Source of the DNA: Hyphomicrobiaceae bacterium
GTDB lineage: Bacteria; Pseudomonadota; Alphaproteobacteria; Rhizobiales; Methyloligellaceae
NCBI GenBank assembly: GCA_020637815.1
Contig: JACKJS010000001.1
Span: 186,001 to 250,000 of the forward strand
Length of the DNA stretch: 64,000 nt
Direction of reading: 5' to 3'
The notes beneath the pieces are model-generated. The model saw nothing but the letters and a program-made list of their open reading frames with translations. It did no database searches and had not been told where the DNA came from. Made by a program: the position numbers and the translations under genes. Positions 29,936 through 37,957 of the stretch are shown in pieces. How positions within the stretch are numbered: the first letter of the stretch is position 1; every line of letters begins with the position of its first letter.

Positions 29936-31033
29936 TCACTGAACGCCCGCAGTCTTGCCGCCCAATGCCGCCCGGTCGAGATACAGGATCGAGGTCCGGC
30001 GCCGTCCGCCTAGCGAATAGGCGAAGGAAACGATGGCGCCCTTGAGGTGTTCGGTGTCCGCCTCCGACAAGCCTGCTGCCTGAAGATGAAAGCGTGTGCC
30101 GGGTGGGACCGCTTTTGCGGCGCCCTCCGGTCCGTCCTGGCCTTCGATGCGCAGGCGCAGCGCTAGATTTTCGGCTGCGATCCCATCCGCCGAGTCGGGC
30201 TTGAGCGTCGCCTGGATATCCTCGAGAGGCGCGTTCGACACATTGGTGCCTGTAAGCACGATTCTCTCCACGCCTTGGGGGTGGGGCGCGCCGCGCAGCC
30301 ATTTGACGGGGGCACCGGCGGTATCGTCCGGCGCTTCTTCGGGTGGCGCGGCAGGTTCCGGCGGCGTCACGATCCGGTAGGATGGCGCCGCGTTCGCCTG
30401 TTTCTGCGCATCATCGCCATGTTCGGAGCCATGTCCGGCATCGTGTCCGGGCATCATGGCGCGGACCGTGGGCATCGGGGGTTCCGGCTTGGACGGAGCC
30501 GGAGCGGCGGCGGGCTTATCGCCGCCCTGGCCCAGCTTGAGGTTGACTTCCGGCGCCACCGGAGCCGCATCGCCGAACCAATTCCAGGGATTGAACCAAT
30601 CGGTCTTGAGCCAGCCGAAGTTGGGCCAGCTGAGGTCGAGCCAGCTGAAGTCCAGCCAGTCGGCACTGACCCAGGCGCTTTTGGTGTCTTGTGTGGGACT
30701 GGCGGCGGCCGGAGACGGTTCTGGCGCCGCTTCCACCATGGCCACGTCCTTCGCCACGTCCTTGGCCACGTGCTTGCGCGCGTCCCCGAACGACGCCGCC
30801 GTGCGTTCGGCGGCGTAGGCGAGGTCCTCGACGCCTCCGTTCAAAGAAGCAGGCAGCCCTTCGGCCAGGCTCTTGAAGAAGGGGCCGGCGCTGGACGCGC
30901 TGGCGATAAAGGCACAAGCCGCAACGAGCAGGACGGTCAATGTTGTCGAGGTGAGCGCGACCCAGGTCCCGCGCCCGCCAAAGGATGCGGCGAAGAGGAG
31001 CAACAGAACGATTGCGGCGAGGAGCAGATACAC
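29936..31033 (-). CDS. Membrane-anchored protein with a tryptophan pentapeptide repeat
   Basis: A 365-residue protein of no family I recognise. Two hydrophobic segments lie at residues 2-18 and about 24-46, so it is anchored in the inner membrane. A linker rich in Ala, Pro and Lys follows. Residues 121-150 form a strict five-residue repeat with Trp at 121, 126, 131, 136, 141 and 146 (units such as WLDFS, WLDLS, WPNFG), ending with Trp 150 and 152. A Pro/Ala-rich stretch then leads to a C-terminal domain (about 245-360) with a beta-like pattern, including GVERIVLTGTNVSNAPLED. It faces the small exported protein gene at 29519. Confidence 0.7.
   Translation of the reverse strand: MYLLLAAIVLLLLFAASFGGRGTWVALTSTTLTVLLVAACAFIASASSAGPFFKSLAEGLPASLNGGVEDLAYAAERTAASFGDARKHVAKDVAKDVAMVEAAPEPSPAAASPTQDTKSAWVSADWLDFSWLDLSWPNFGWLKTDWFNPWNWFGDAAPVAPEVNLKLGQGGDKPAAAPAPSKPEPPMPTVRAMMPGHDAGHGSEHGDDAQKQANAAPSYRIVTPPEPAAPPEEAPDDTAGAPVKWLRGAPHPQGVERIVLTGTNVSNAPLEDIQATLKPDSADGIAAENLALRLRIEGQDGPEGAAKAVPPGTRFHLQAAGLSEADTEHLKGAIVSFAYSLGGRRRTSILYLDRAALGGKTAGVQ
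30578..30673 (-). repeat. 15-bp tandem repeat encoding Trp pentapeptides
   Basis: These bases encode residues 121-152 of the membrane-anchored protein. Six consecutive 15-base units each begin with a Trp codon (TGG), and the middle of each unit is mostly Leu/Phe/Asp/Ser. The first four units are the most similar (WVSAD, WLDFS, WLDLS, WPNFG), while the last ones drift. The period was counted from the translated protein. Confidence 0.7.
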
Positions 31034-31325
31034 GCTGTATCCCGGTCAAGTGGACCCGTCGGAGGCCTCATTTTCCAGCGCCCAGGATGGCGCGCAACAG
31101 TGGCATCAGTTCGGCGTTCGTGCCATCGATTCCCGAGGCAAATGTCCATTCGGACAGTGCCATCCAGCGCGATCCAGACATATGTCCGCTGTCGCTCTGC
31201 CTTGGGGATCGGATCGCGAGGGCCGATGCGGCTTGAAGGATCGAACACCCATTCCCATCTCCCCTATGTCGCGACGCCGCACGACCGCGGTCGCGTCACG
31301 GGGGTGCCGAGCCAATTTTGGAGTA

Positions 31326-31601
31326 ATGCCTATGTCAGGGAGATATCTCTCCGCCCTGGTGCTCGGTGCTGCGCTGGCTGCATTTACGTCTACTGCGTTT
31401 GCCTATTCGGGTGCCGTCACAGGGGCCTGCCGGGCCGACTACAAGCGGTTCTGTTCGGCCCATGCGATCAACGATCCGGGGTTGCGCCGTTGCATGGACC
31501 AGGCCGGCCGCAGCCTTTCGCAGGCGTGTGTGGTGGCGTTGGTCAATACGGGCGAGGTCAGCAAGGCCCGTGCCACTCAGCGCTGGGGCCATTCGTTCTA
31601 G
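31326..31601 (+). CDS. Small exported Cys-rich repeat protein (GLG1-type)
   Basis: A 91-residue exported protein; signal peptide to about residue 26 (TAFA-YSG). The mature part contains four cysteines spaced C-x7-C-x12-C-x11-C (TGACRADYKRFC, LRRC, LSQACVVAL). This matches the bacterial cysteine-rich repeat family related to the GLG1/Cys-rich FGF receptor repeat (PF00839). The gene at 46262 has exactly the same cysteine spacing and is a paralogue. Function is unknown; two disulfides and a periplasmic place are likely. The start ATG 31326 or 31332 is chosen for the signal peptide. Confidence 0.7.
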   Translation: MPMSGRYLSALVLGAALAAFTSTAFAYSGAVTGACRADYKRFCSAHAINDPGLRRCMDQAGRSLSQACVVALVNTGEVSKARATQRWGHSF

Positions 31602-31642
31602 AGCCGCTCCGCAACTGGTTTTTCGAGGACATCAAAAGGAAA

Positions 31643-31673
31643 CGCCCGCCTTCGTAAGAGGGCGGGCGCTTTC
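31643..31673. terminator. Bidirectional terminator
   Basis: CGCCCGCC (31643-31650) and GGCGGGCG (31661-31668) form a perfect 8-bp stem with a 10-base loop. CTTTCTT follows on the plus strand, and AAAGGAAA precedes it, giving a T-run on the minus strand too. It lies between the convergent ends of the Cys-rich gene (31601) and the cupredoxin-like gene (31705). Confidence 0.75.
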
Positions 31674-31704
31674 TTAACCGATGCAAGAACGGCCGGGACG
31701 ATGA

Positions 31705-32235
31705 CTATTCGTCGTCGTCGTCCTTCTTGGCGGCGTCACGCGGGATCGGCTTGATATCGATGGAGTCCGCACCCTCGACAGTGATGGTGCCGACCATGCC
31801 GCGTTCCATGAGGCCGCGCGGACCGAACTTGTATGTCCCCGGACGGATCGCGACGAAGAACAGTTCCAACTCGCCGCCGTTCTCGAACTCCAACTCGTCG
31901 AACGTCACGGTCTTGATCTCAACTTCGGGCTCGCCGGCCTCAATCTTGCGGATCCAGATATTGCGGGCGAATTCGGGCATGACGAGTGCGTATTCGGTCA
32001 GGTCCGAAGCCTTGATCTTCCAGCGATAGCCCTGACCCGACTTCAGCGTGTATTCCGTGGGCGTCATTTTCGTGCTGTCACCGTCGACGCCTAGCTGGAG
32101 CGGTTCCAACCGCTTCAGGCCGTGAACCGCGGGGTCCAAGATCATCTTGGCTTGATTTTCGGCGCGGGCGGTCGGCGCCATGTACGATAGCGCGAAGCAC
32201 AGGGTGAGGGCGGCAAGGATAAGTGCTCGTGGCAT
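31705..32235 (-). CDS. Exported cupredoxin-like protein lacking copper ligands
   Basis: A 176-residue protein with a signal peptide ending near ARA-ENQ. The later part follows the plastocyanin/cupredoxin pattern: a strand with PTEYTLKSGQGYRWKIK, a hydrophobic strand, RPGTYKFGPRGLMERGMVGT and a final strand TITVEG. In true cupredoxins the first ligand His and the Cys-x-x-His before the GM motif bind copper; here these positions carry other residues and no Cys is present. It may have become a structural or binding module. The tail is acidic (DDDDE). The start ATG 32235 was chosen for the signal peptide. Confidence 0.65.
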   Translation of the reverse strand: MPRALILAALTLCFALSYMAPTARAENQAKMILDPAVHGLKRLEPLQLGVDGDSTKMTPTEYTLKSGQGYRWKIKASDLTEYALVMPEFARNIWIRKIEAGEPEVEIKTVTFDELEFENGGELELFFVAIRPGTYKFGPRGLMERGMVGTITVEGADSIDIKPIPRDAAKKDDDDE

Positions 32236-32508
32236 ATGCGTTTCTTCCCTTGGTTGCAATTTGCGGAACCCAGTCTCGGGTCCCGGATGTTAGGCGTTCT
32301 TGACCCGCAGGCATAAGAGAGTATTGGCATAGTCGCTTGCCAACATTGCTTCAACCGTTGCCGAAGCTGGAACCGATCCACCGGAGGACCCGTTATGCTT
32401 CTGCCGCGTGCTTTCGGCGGAGACATGCCATTAGCAAGACACAAACCATCGTCATGAGACGTTAAGGTTTCAGTGCTGCGTTTTGGAGAGTATCCGCTCT
32501 AGGGGCCA

Positions 32509-33258
32509 ATGGGAGCGGACGGACGCGCCAGCGCGGTGGGGGATTTGACCGTGATCGACCTTTACAAAATTCTGGGCGTTAGACGGACCGCGCCGCATAA
32601 GGACATCCACAAGGCGTACCGGAAGAAAGCCAAGTCCGCGCATCCCGACGGCGGGGGCTCTGACGAAGCGTTCAATCAGCTCGTCGTGGCCTATTCGGTG
32701 CTGTCTGACCAGTCCCGCCGCGCGCGGTACGACGAGACGGGCGAAATCGAGCTACCGCAGCCCAACAATCTCGACGGTGGGGCCATCGAGATCGTCGCGG
32801 AAAAACTGGGTCTCGTGATCCATGCCGAACAGGATCTGGCCGCCATGGACGTCGGCGCGCTTATCGAACAGGCAATCCGCGACGATATCGGCAACCGGAA
32901 GGCCAGCGTGGCCCATCAGCAGCGTGCCGCGGAGAGGCTTGCCCGGCTGCGCGCGCGGACCAAGCGAAAGGCCGAAGGCGAGGGCGACTTAGTGTCTCGC
33001 GTGCTCGATTGGCACGAACTCGCCATCCAAGGGCAGATCAAGAAGCACGAAGGGATGATCCGCCACCTGGAGCGGGCCCTCGAAATCCTCAAGGACTACT
33101 CGTTTACGGACGAATTGGCCGTTCACCAGTCCGAGGAGGTCGTCGAGGCGCTGAACGACATTCTGGTCTCGCTCGACGAATTGGCCGCGATTCTTAACAC
33201 GAGCCCGTCCCGCGCCGAGGCCATGCCGAAAGAGGCCGAACCGACCGCATTCGGCTAA
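32509..33258 (+). CDS. J-domain protein (DnaJ-like co-chaperone)
   Basis: A 249-residue cytoplasmic protein with a J domain at about residues 16-80 (DLYKILGVRRTAPHKDIHKA, with the essential HPD in KSAHPDGGG), which stimulates an Hsp70 partner. There is no Gly/Phe region or zinc finger, so it is not the canonical DnaJ. The rest is a long, charged helical region with probable coiled coil (QRAAERLARLRARTKRKAEG). Its target is unknown. The ATG at 32509 is the chosen start; a GTG at 32551 is a possible alternative. Confidence 0.8.
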   Translation: MGADGRASAVGDLTVIDLYKILGVRRTAPHKDIHKAYRKKAKSAHPDGGGSDEAFNQLVVAYSVLSDQSRRARYDETGEIELPQPNNLDGGAIEIVAEKLGLVIHAEQDLAAMDVGALIEQAIRDDIGNRKASVAHQQRAAERLARLRARTKRKAEGEGDLVSRVLDWHELAIQGQIKKHEGMIRHLERALEILKDYSFTDELAVHQSEEVVEALNDILVSLDELAAILNTSPSRAEAMPKEAEPTAFG

Positions 33259-33465
33259 GGCCCGGAAACACAGGCACTAGACTCGGGGCGCCCGGACCCT
33301 GCATGCGGCGCCAAAGTCCCGTTTTCAAATGCCGCGTGGGCTGATATGGCACTCTATCTATGGGAGCAGCGGTCCGTCGATTGGCGCATTTTCGCCCTCT
33401 CTGACGGCTAAGACCTGCTGGCAATCGCCCCAAATCCGATAATTTCGGGCACGACACCTAAGGCC

Positions 33466-34698
33466 ATGATCAAACGTTTCGTCATTGCAGGTCTCATCAT
33501 GGGCGCTCTCGTGGGTGCCGTCTGGTGGTTCAACTTCTCGTTCAAGCCGCAGATGATCGCGGACTTCATGAGCAAGATGAAGCCGCCGGCGGCGTCAGTG
33601 ACGGCAGAGCCCGCCAAGTTGGAGCGCTGGTCGGATCGCGTCCATGCGGTGGGCACGCTGGATGCCACGCAAGGGCTTTGGATCGCACCAGAAGTGGGTG
33701 GCATCGTCTCGGAGTATTATTTCGACAGCGGTCAGGATGTCGAAGAGGGCCAGCGGCTCGTTCAGCTCGATATCGCCGTGGAAGAGGCCGACCTGAAGAG
33801 CAACAAGGCCACCCTCAAGGAAGCCGAGCTCAACCTCGCCCGGCAGCAGAGTCTTGTGCAGCGGCGCGCCAGCTCCGTCGCCACTCTGGAATCCGCCGTC
33901 GCCAAAAGAGACTCGGCGAAGGCCGCAGTGGAGCGGATCGAAGCCCTGATCGCGCAGAAGACGATCCTGGCTCCGATTTCGGGACAGCTTGGCCTGCGCA
34001 ACGTGGATCAGGGCCAGTATGTCTCGCCTGGCGCGAAGCTCGTTTCCCTTCAGGCTCTCGACCCGCTCTGGATCGACTTTCCTGTGGCCGAGGGCGAGGT
34101 CGCGGATTTCAAGGTTGGCGCGAAGATCGAAGTGACCGTCGACACCTATGACGGGGAAGTCTTCGAAGGTGAAGTCGAAGCGTTCGATGCGCAGCTTAGC
34201 CAAGAAAACCGCACCCTGATGGTCCGTGGACGGCTCAAGAACAAGGATCGCAGACTGCTGCCCGGCATGTTCGCCGAAGTCTCCGTGATTGCCGGGGATA
34301 CGCAGGAGCGCGTGACAGTGCCCCGAACCGCCGTGACCTACAGCCTTTACGGCGACAGCGTGTGGGTGCTGAAGGAAGCCGAGCCCGGGGCCGAGTCGAA
34401 GACCAGCGAAACCAGCGAAAGTGCAGGCGCGGGGGCCGCCCTTGCAGCGGAAGCGTCGGCAACCGCGGAGGCCAAGGAACATGCCGACGACGCTAATGAC
34501 GATCGTCCGTTGCTGACGGTTGAACAGCGGTTCGTCCGGGTCGGCCCGAGCCAGAAGGGCCGCGTCGCGATTCTGGAAGGCGTCAAGGCCGGCGAACAGG
34601 TTGTGACCAGCGGTCAATTGAAATTGCAGCCTGGGGCAGCCGTGACCGTCGACAACGATGGCGCGCTCAAGCCGTCGAATCAGTTGCCGAAGCAATAG
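33466..34698 (+). CDS. RND efflux periplasmic adaptor (membrane fusion protein)
   Basis: This periplasmic adaptor links an inner-membrane RND pump to an outer-membrane channel. The 410-residue protein has an N-terminal membrane segment (LIMGALVGAVWWFNFSF), a biotinyl-lipoyl half-motif, a helical hairpin with heptads at about residues 100-170 (ATLKEAELNLARQQSL, KRDSAKAAVERIEALIAQK), the second half-motif with APISGQLGLRNVDQGQYVSP, and a C-terminal beta domain. A low-complexity insert at about 305-345 is Glu/Ala/Ser-rich. It starts the two-gene RND operon, ending four bases before the permease start. Confidence 0.92.
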   Translation: MIKRFVIAGLIMGALVGAVWWFNFSFKPQMIADFMSKMKPPAASVTAEPAKLERWSDRVHAVGTLDATQGLWIAPEVGGIVSEYYFDSGQDVEEGQRLVQLDIAVEEADLKSNKATLKEAELNLARQQSLVQRRASSVATLESAVAKRDSAKAAVERIEALIAQKTILAPISGQLGLRNVDQGQYVSPGAKLVSLQALDPLWIDFPVAEGEVADFKVGAKIEVTVDTYDGEVFEGEVEAFDAQLSQENRTLMVRGRLKNKDRRLLPGMFAEVSVIAGDTQERVTVPRTAVTYSLYGDSVWVLKEAEPGAESKTSETSESAGAGAALAAEASATAEAKEHADDANDDRPLLTVEQRFVRVGPSQKGRVAILEGVKAGEQVVTSGQLKLQPGAAVTVDNDGALKPSNQLPKQ

Positions 34699-34702
34699 CG
34701 CC

Positions 34703-37700
34703 ATGAGCTTCACCGACATCTTCGTCAAACGGCCAGTGCTCGCCACCGTGGTGAGCCTGCTGATTCTGATTGTCGGCGCGCAGGCCGGGCTGAAGCTGCC
34801 GGTGCGGCAATATCCCGAACTGTCGAATACGACGATCACCATCATTACGACGTATCCGGGCGCCAATGCCGATCTGATCCAAGGGTTCATCACGGTCCCG
34901 ATTCAGCAGGCGGTGGCGAGCGCCGAGGGCGTGGACACGCTCGTCGCGTCGTCGTCGCAGAACGTCAGCACGGTGACGCTCAATCTACGCCTCGACGCCG
35001 ACGCCGACCGGGCCATGACCGACGTCTTGTCGAAGCTCGCGCAGGTGAAGAGCATCCTGCCGCGCGAGGCGAACGATTCCATCGTCACCAAGAAGACGGG
35101 CGAGGGCTACGCGCTGCTCTACCTCTCCTTCAACTCGAAGGTGATGTCGTCCTCTCAGATCAGCGACTATCTCCAGCGCGTCGTTCAGCCGAGGCTGCAG
35201 ACCATCGAAGGCGTGGCGCAGGCCGAGATGCTCGGCGGCCAGGTCTTCTCGATGCGCATCTGGCTGGATCCCGACCGCATGGCGGCCTTGGGCGTGACGC
35301 CGCTCGACGTGCGCAGGGCGCTTGCGGAGAACAATTTCACGTCCGCGCCGGGGCAGGTGAAGGGCGACTTCATCCAGACCAATATCGACGCGAAGACCTC
35401 GCTCGACAATCCGGACGCTTTCGGCAGGCTGGTCGTGCTCAGCCGGGGCGACTCCCTGGTGCGGCTGAGCGAGATCGCCGATATCGAGCTCGGACCGGAG
35501 AGTGCGGACTCCTCGTCGGTGTTCAACGGGCTGAAGGCGGTGTTCGTCGGCATCTACGCCACGCCGACCGCCAACCCGCTCACGGTCATCAGCGACGTGC
35601 GCAAGGAGTTTCCGAAGATCGAGGCGGAACTGCCGCCAGGTCTCGAAGCGGCCATTGCCTACGACGCCACCACCTTCATCCGCGCATCGCTCTGGGAAGT
35701 GCTGAAGACGCTCGGCGAGGCGGCGATCATCACCGTCGTGGTGATCTTCCTGTTCCTCGGTAATCTACGCTCGACGATTATTCCGATCGTGACGATCCCG
35801 CTGTCCTTGGTCGGCGTGTTCGCGATCCTGCTGGCGCTCGGCTATTCGATCAACCTCCTGACGTTGCTGGCGCTCGTGCTGGCGATCGGCCTCGTTGTCG
35901 ATGACGCCATCGTTGTGGTCGAAAACATCTACCGGCACATCGAGGAGGGGAAGACTCCGTTCCAAGCGGCCCTGCAAGGCGCGCGCGAGATCGTCTATCC
36001 CGTCATCGCGATGACGATCACGCTGGCGGCGGTGTTCGCGCCCATCGCGTTCGTCACGGGCCTCACGGGCCAATTGTTCCGGGAGTTCGCCTTCACCTTG
36101 GCGGGCGCCGTCGTCGTCTCGGGCATCGTGGCGCTGACGCTGTCGCCGATGATGTGTTCGAAGCTGCTCAAGGCGCAGGTTCCGGGCGAGGGCGCGACCG
36201 GCTTCACGGGCTGGCTCGACCGGCGCTTCGAGGGGCTCAAGAACCGTTACCGCCGGCGTCTGCACGGCACGTTGAAATACCGGCCGGTGACGGTCCTGGT
36301 CCTTGTCGGCATCGTCGTCGTGACCGGCATGCTCTACATGACGAGCCAGAAGGAACTCGCGCCGGAAGAGGATCAGGGAATCCTCTTCAGCATCGTGAAG
36401 ACGCCGCAATACGCCAATCTCGATTATCTCGAAGACGCGACGGCGCAGCTCTACGACACGTACAGCTCCGTGCCGGAGAAAGAGCACGTCTTTACGATCA
36501 ATGGCATGGGCGACGTGCATCAGGCCTTCTCGGGTCTCCTATTGAAGCCATGGGGCGAACGCGAACGCAGCCAGCAAGCGGTCTTGCAGGAGCTGTCGCC
36601 GCGCATTCAAGGCCTGGCGACCGCGCAAGCCTTCTCGTTCTCGCCGCCCGCCTTGCCGGGTTCGACAGGCGGGCCGCCCGTACAGTTGGTGATCACCACG
36701 ACACGCGATTTCGAGCAGCTTTCGAACGTTTTGGCCGATGTGGAGAAGGCCGCGAACGAGAGCGGACTCTTCATCTTCACCAATTCGGATTTGCGTTTCG
36801 AGACGCCACAGATCGAAATCGCGATCAACCACGACAAAGCGAACAGCCTCGGCATCACCATGGCCGATATCGGCAATTCGCTCTCCACCCTGCTTGGCGG
36901 CAACTACGTCAACCTGTTCGATCTCTACGGGCGAAGCTATCGTGTGATTCCGCAAGTGCCGCGAGAATACCGCGTCGATCCGGATTGGCTGATGCGCTAC
37001 CAGATCCGGACGCGCTCGGGCGACCTCGTGCCGCTATCGAACGTCGCTACGATCACGCAGTCGGTGCAGCCGAACGCGTTGACCAACTTCCAGCAACTCA
37101 ATTCGGCGACGCTATCCGCCGTGCCGTTCCCCGGCCGGACGGTAGGAGAGGCGGTGGCGTTTTTCAAAGACTACGCGGCCACGAAGTTCCCCGAAGGATT
37201 TTCCTACGATTGGCAAGGCGAGAGCCGGCAATATGTGCAAGAGGGCAATTCGCTCGTCTACACGTTCATCTTCGCGCTGGTGGTGATTTATCTCGTCCTT
37301 GCGGCGCAGTACGAGAGCTTCCGCGATCCGCTGATCATTCTGATCGCGCTGCCAACATCCATCTTCGGTGCGCTGCTGCCGCTCAATCTCGGTCTCGCGT
37401 CGGTCAACATCTATACGCAGATCGGCCTCGTGACGCTCATCGGCCTCATCGCCAAGCACGGCATCCTCATGGTGGACTTCGCCAACAAGCGCCAGGAGGA
37501 AGGCGCGAGCCGCGTCGAGGCTATCGAGGAGGCAGCCGCGACGCGGCTTCGCCCCATTCTGATGACGACGGCCGCGACTGTCGTGGCCATGGTGCCGCTT
37601 TTGATCGCGGGTGGAGCGGGCGCGGCGGCGCGGTTCAATATCGGTATCGTTATCGCGGCCGGCATGACCATCGGCACGCTCTTCACGTTGTTCGTCACGC

Positions 37701-37888
37701 CCGCCATGTATACCTATCTGGCGCGCGATCACCAAAAAGCCCGTGCCAAGCTCGAGGCCGAAATGGCGAAGGCGGGGACGCAAACATCTGATAAATCAGG
37801 AAAATCGTCCGCCACTGAATTGGATTCCGATGGGGTGCGGGATGCAAAAGGCGCCACGGCACAGGGGCTTCAGACCGCAGCCGAATAG
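34703..37888 (+). CDS. RND-family efflux permease (HAE1 type)
   Basis: Inner-membrane proton-driven multidrug transporter working as a trimer. The 1061-residue protein starts MSFTDIFVKRPVLATVVSLL, the standard first helix, and has 12 membrane segments with two large periplasmic loops. The proton-relay pair DD is present in VLAIGLVVDDAIVVVENIY, and GLIAKHGILMVDFANKRQEE is the later family motif. ATG 34703 is chosen because it matches the family N terminus; the open frame extends upstream over the adaptor. The last 70 residues are charged and disordered. No outer-membrane channel gene is next to it. Confidence 0.93.
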   Translation: MSFTDIFVKRPVLATVVSLLILIVGAQAGLKLPVRQYPELSNTTITIITTYPGANADLIQGFITVPIQQAVASAEGVDTLVASSSQNVSTVTLNLRLDADADRAMTDVLSKLAQVKSILPREANDSIVTKKTGEGYALLYLSFNSKVMSSSQISDYLQRVVQPRLQTIEGVAQAEMLGGQVFSMRIWLDPDRMAALGVTPLDVRRALAENNFTSAPGQVKGDFIQTNIDAKTSLDNPDAFGRLVVLSRGDSLVRLSEIADIELGPESADSSSVFNGLKAVFVGIYATPTANPLTVISDVRKEFPKIEAELPPGLEAAIAYDATTFIRASLWEVLKTLGEAAIITVVVIFLFLGNLRSTIIPIVTIPLSLVGVFAILLALGYSINLLTLLALVLAIGLVVDDAIVVVENIYRHIEEGKTPFQAALQGAREIVYPVIAMTITLAAVFAPIAFVTGLTGQLFREFAFTLAGAVVVSGIVALTLSPMMCSKLLKAQVPGEGATGFTGWLDRRFEGLKNRYRRRLHGTLKYRPVTVLVLVGIVVVTGMLYMTSQKELAPEEDQGILFSIVKTPQYANLDYLEDATAQLYDTYSSVPEKEHVFTINGMGDVHQAFSGLLLKPWGERERSQQAVLQELSPRIQGLATAQAFSFSPPALPGSTGGPPVQLVITTTRDFEQLSNVLADVEKAANESGLFIFTNSDLRFETPQIEIAINHDKANSLGITMADIGNSLSTLLGGNYVNLFDLYGRSYRVIPQVPREYRVDPDWLMRYQIRTRSGDLVPLSNVATITQSVQPNALTNFQQLNSATLSAVPFPGRTVGEAVAFFKDYAATKFPEGFSYDWQGESRQYVQEGNSLVYTFIFALVVIYLVLAAQYESFRDPLIILIALPTSIFGALLPLNLGLASVNIYTQIGLVTLIGLIAKHGILMVDFANKRQEEGASRVEAIEEAAATRLRPILMTTAATVVAMVPLLIAGGAGAAARFNIGIVIAAGMTIGTLFTLFVTPAMYTYLARDHQKARAKLEAEMAKAGTQTSDKSGKSSATELDSDGVRDAKGATAQGLQTAAE

Positions 37889-37957
37889 GGCTGAACCAGT
37901 TTACTCGCTCCCCGCTTCCCTCTAGAAAGCCTGAACAAAAATTTAGGCTGGGGACCG

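Noticed and set aside
30578..30673. CRISPR-like array in the Trp-repeat region
   Set aside because: Repeats are 15 bases without spacers and in frame with a coding gene, so they are a protein repeat.
30275..31657. 460-codon plus-strand frame opposite the Trp-repeat gene
   Set aside because: Arg/Gly-rich translation without motif, and it overlaps the better supported membrane-anchored protein and the Cys-rich gene.
36154..37791. 545-codon alternative frame inside the RND permease
   Set aside because: Frame-shifted shadow of a certain gene with Arg/Ala-rich translation.
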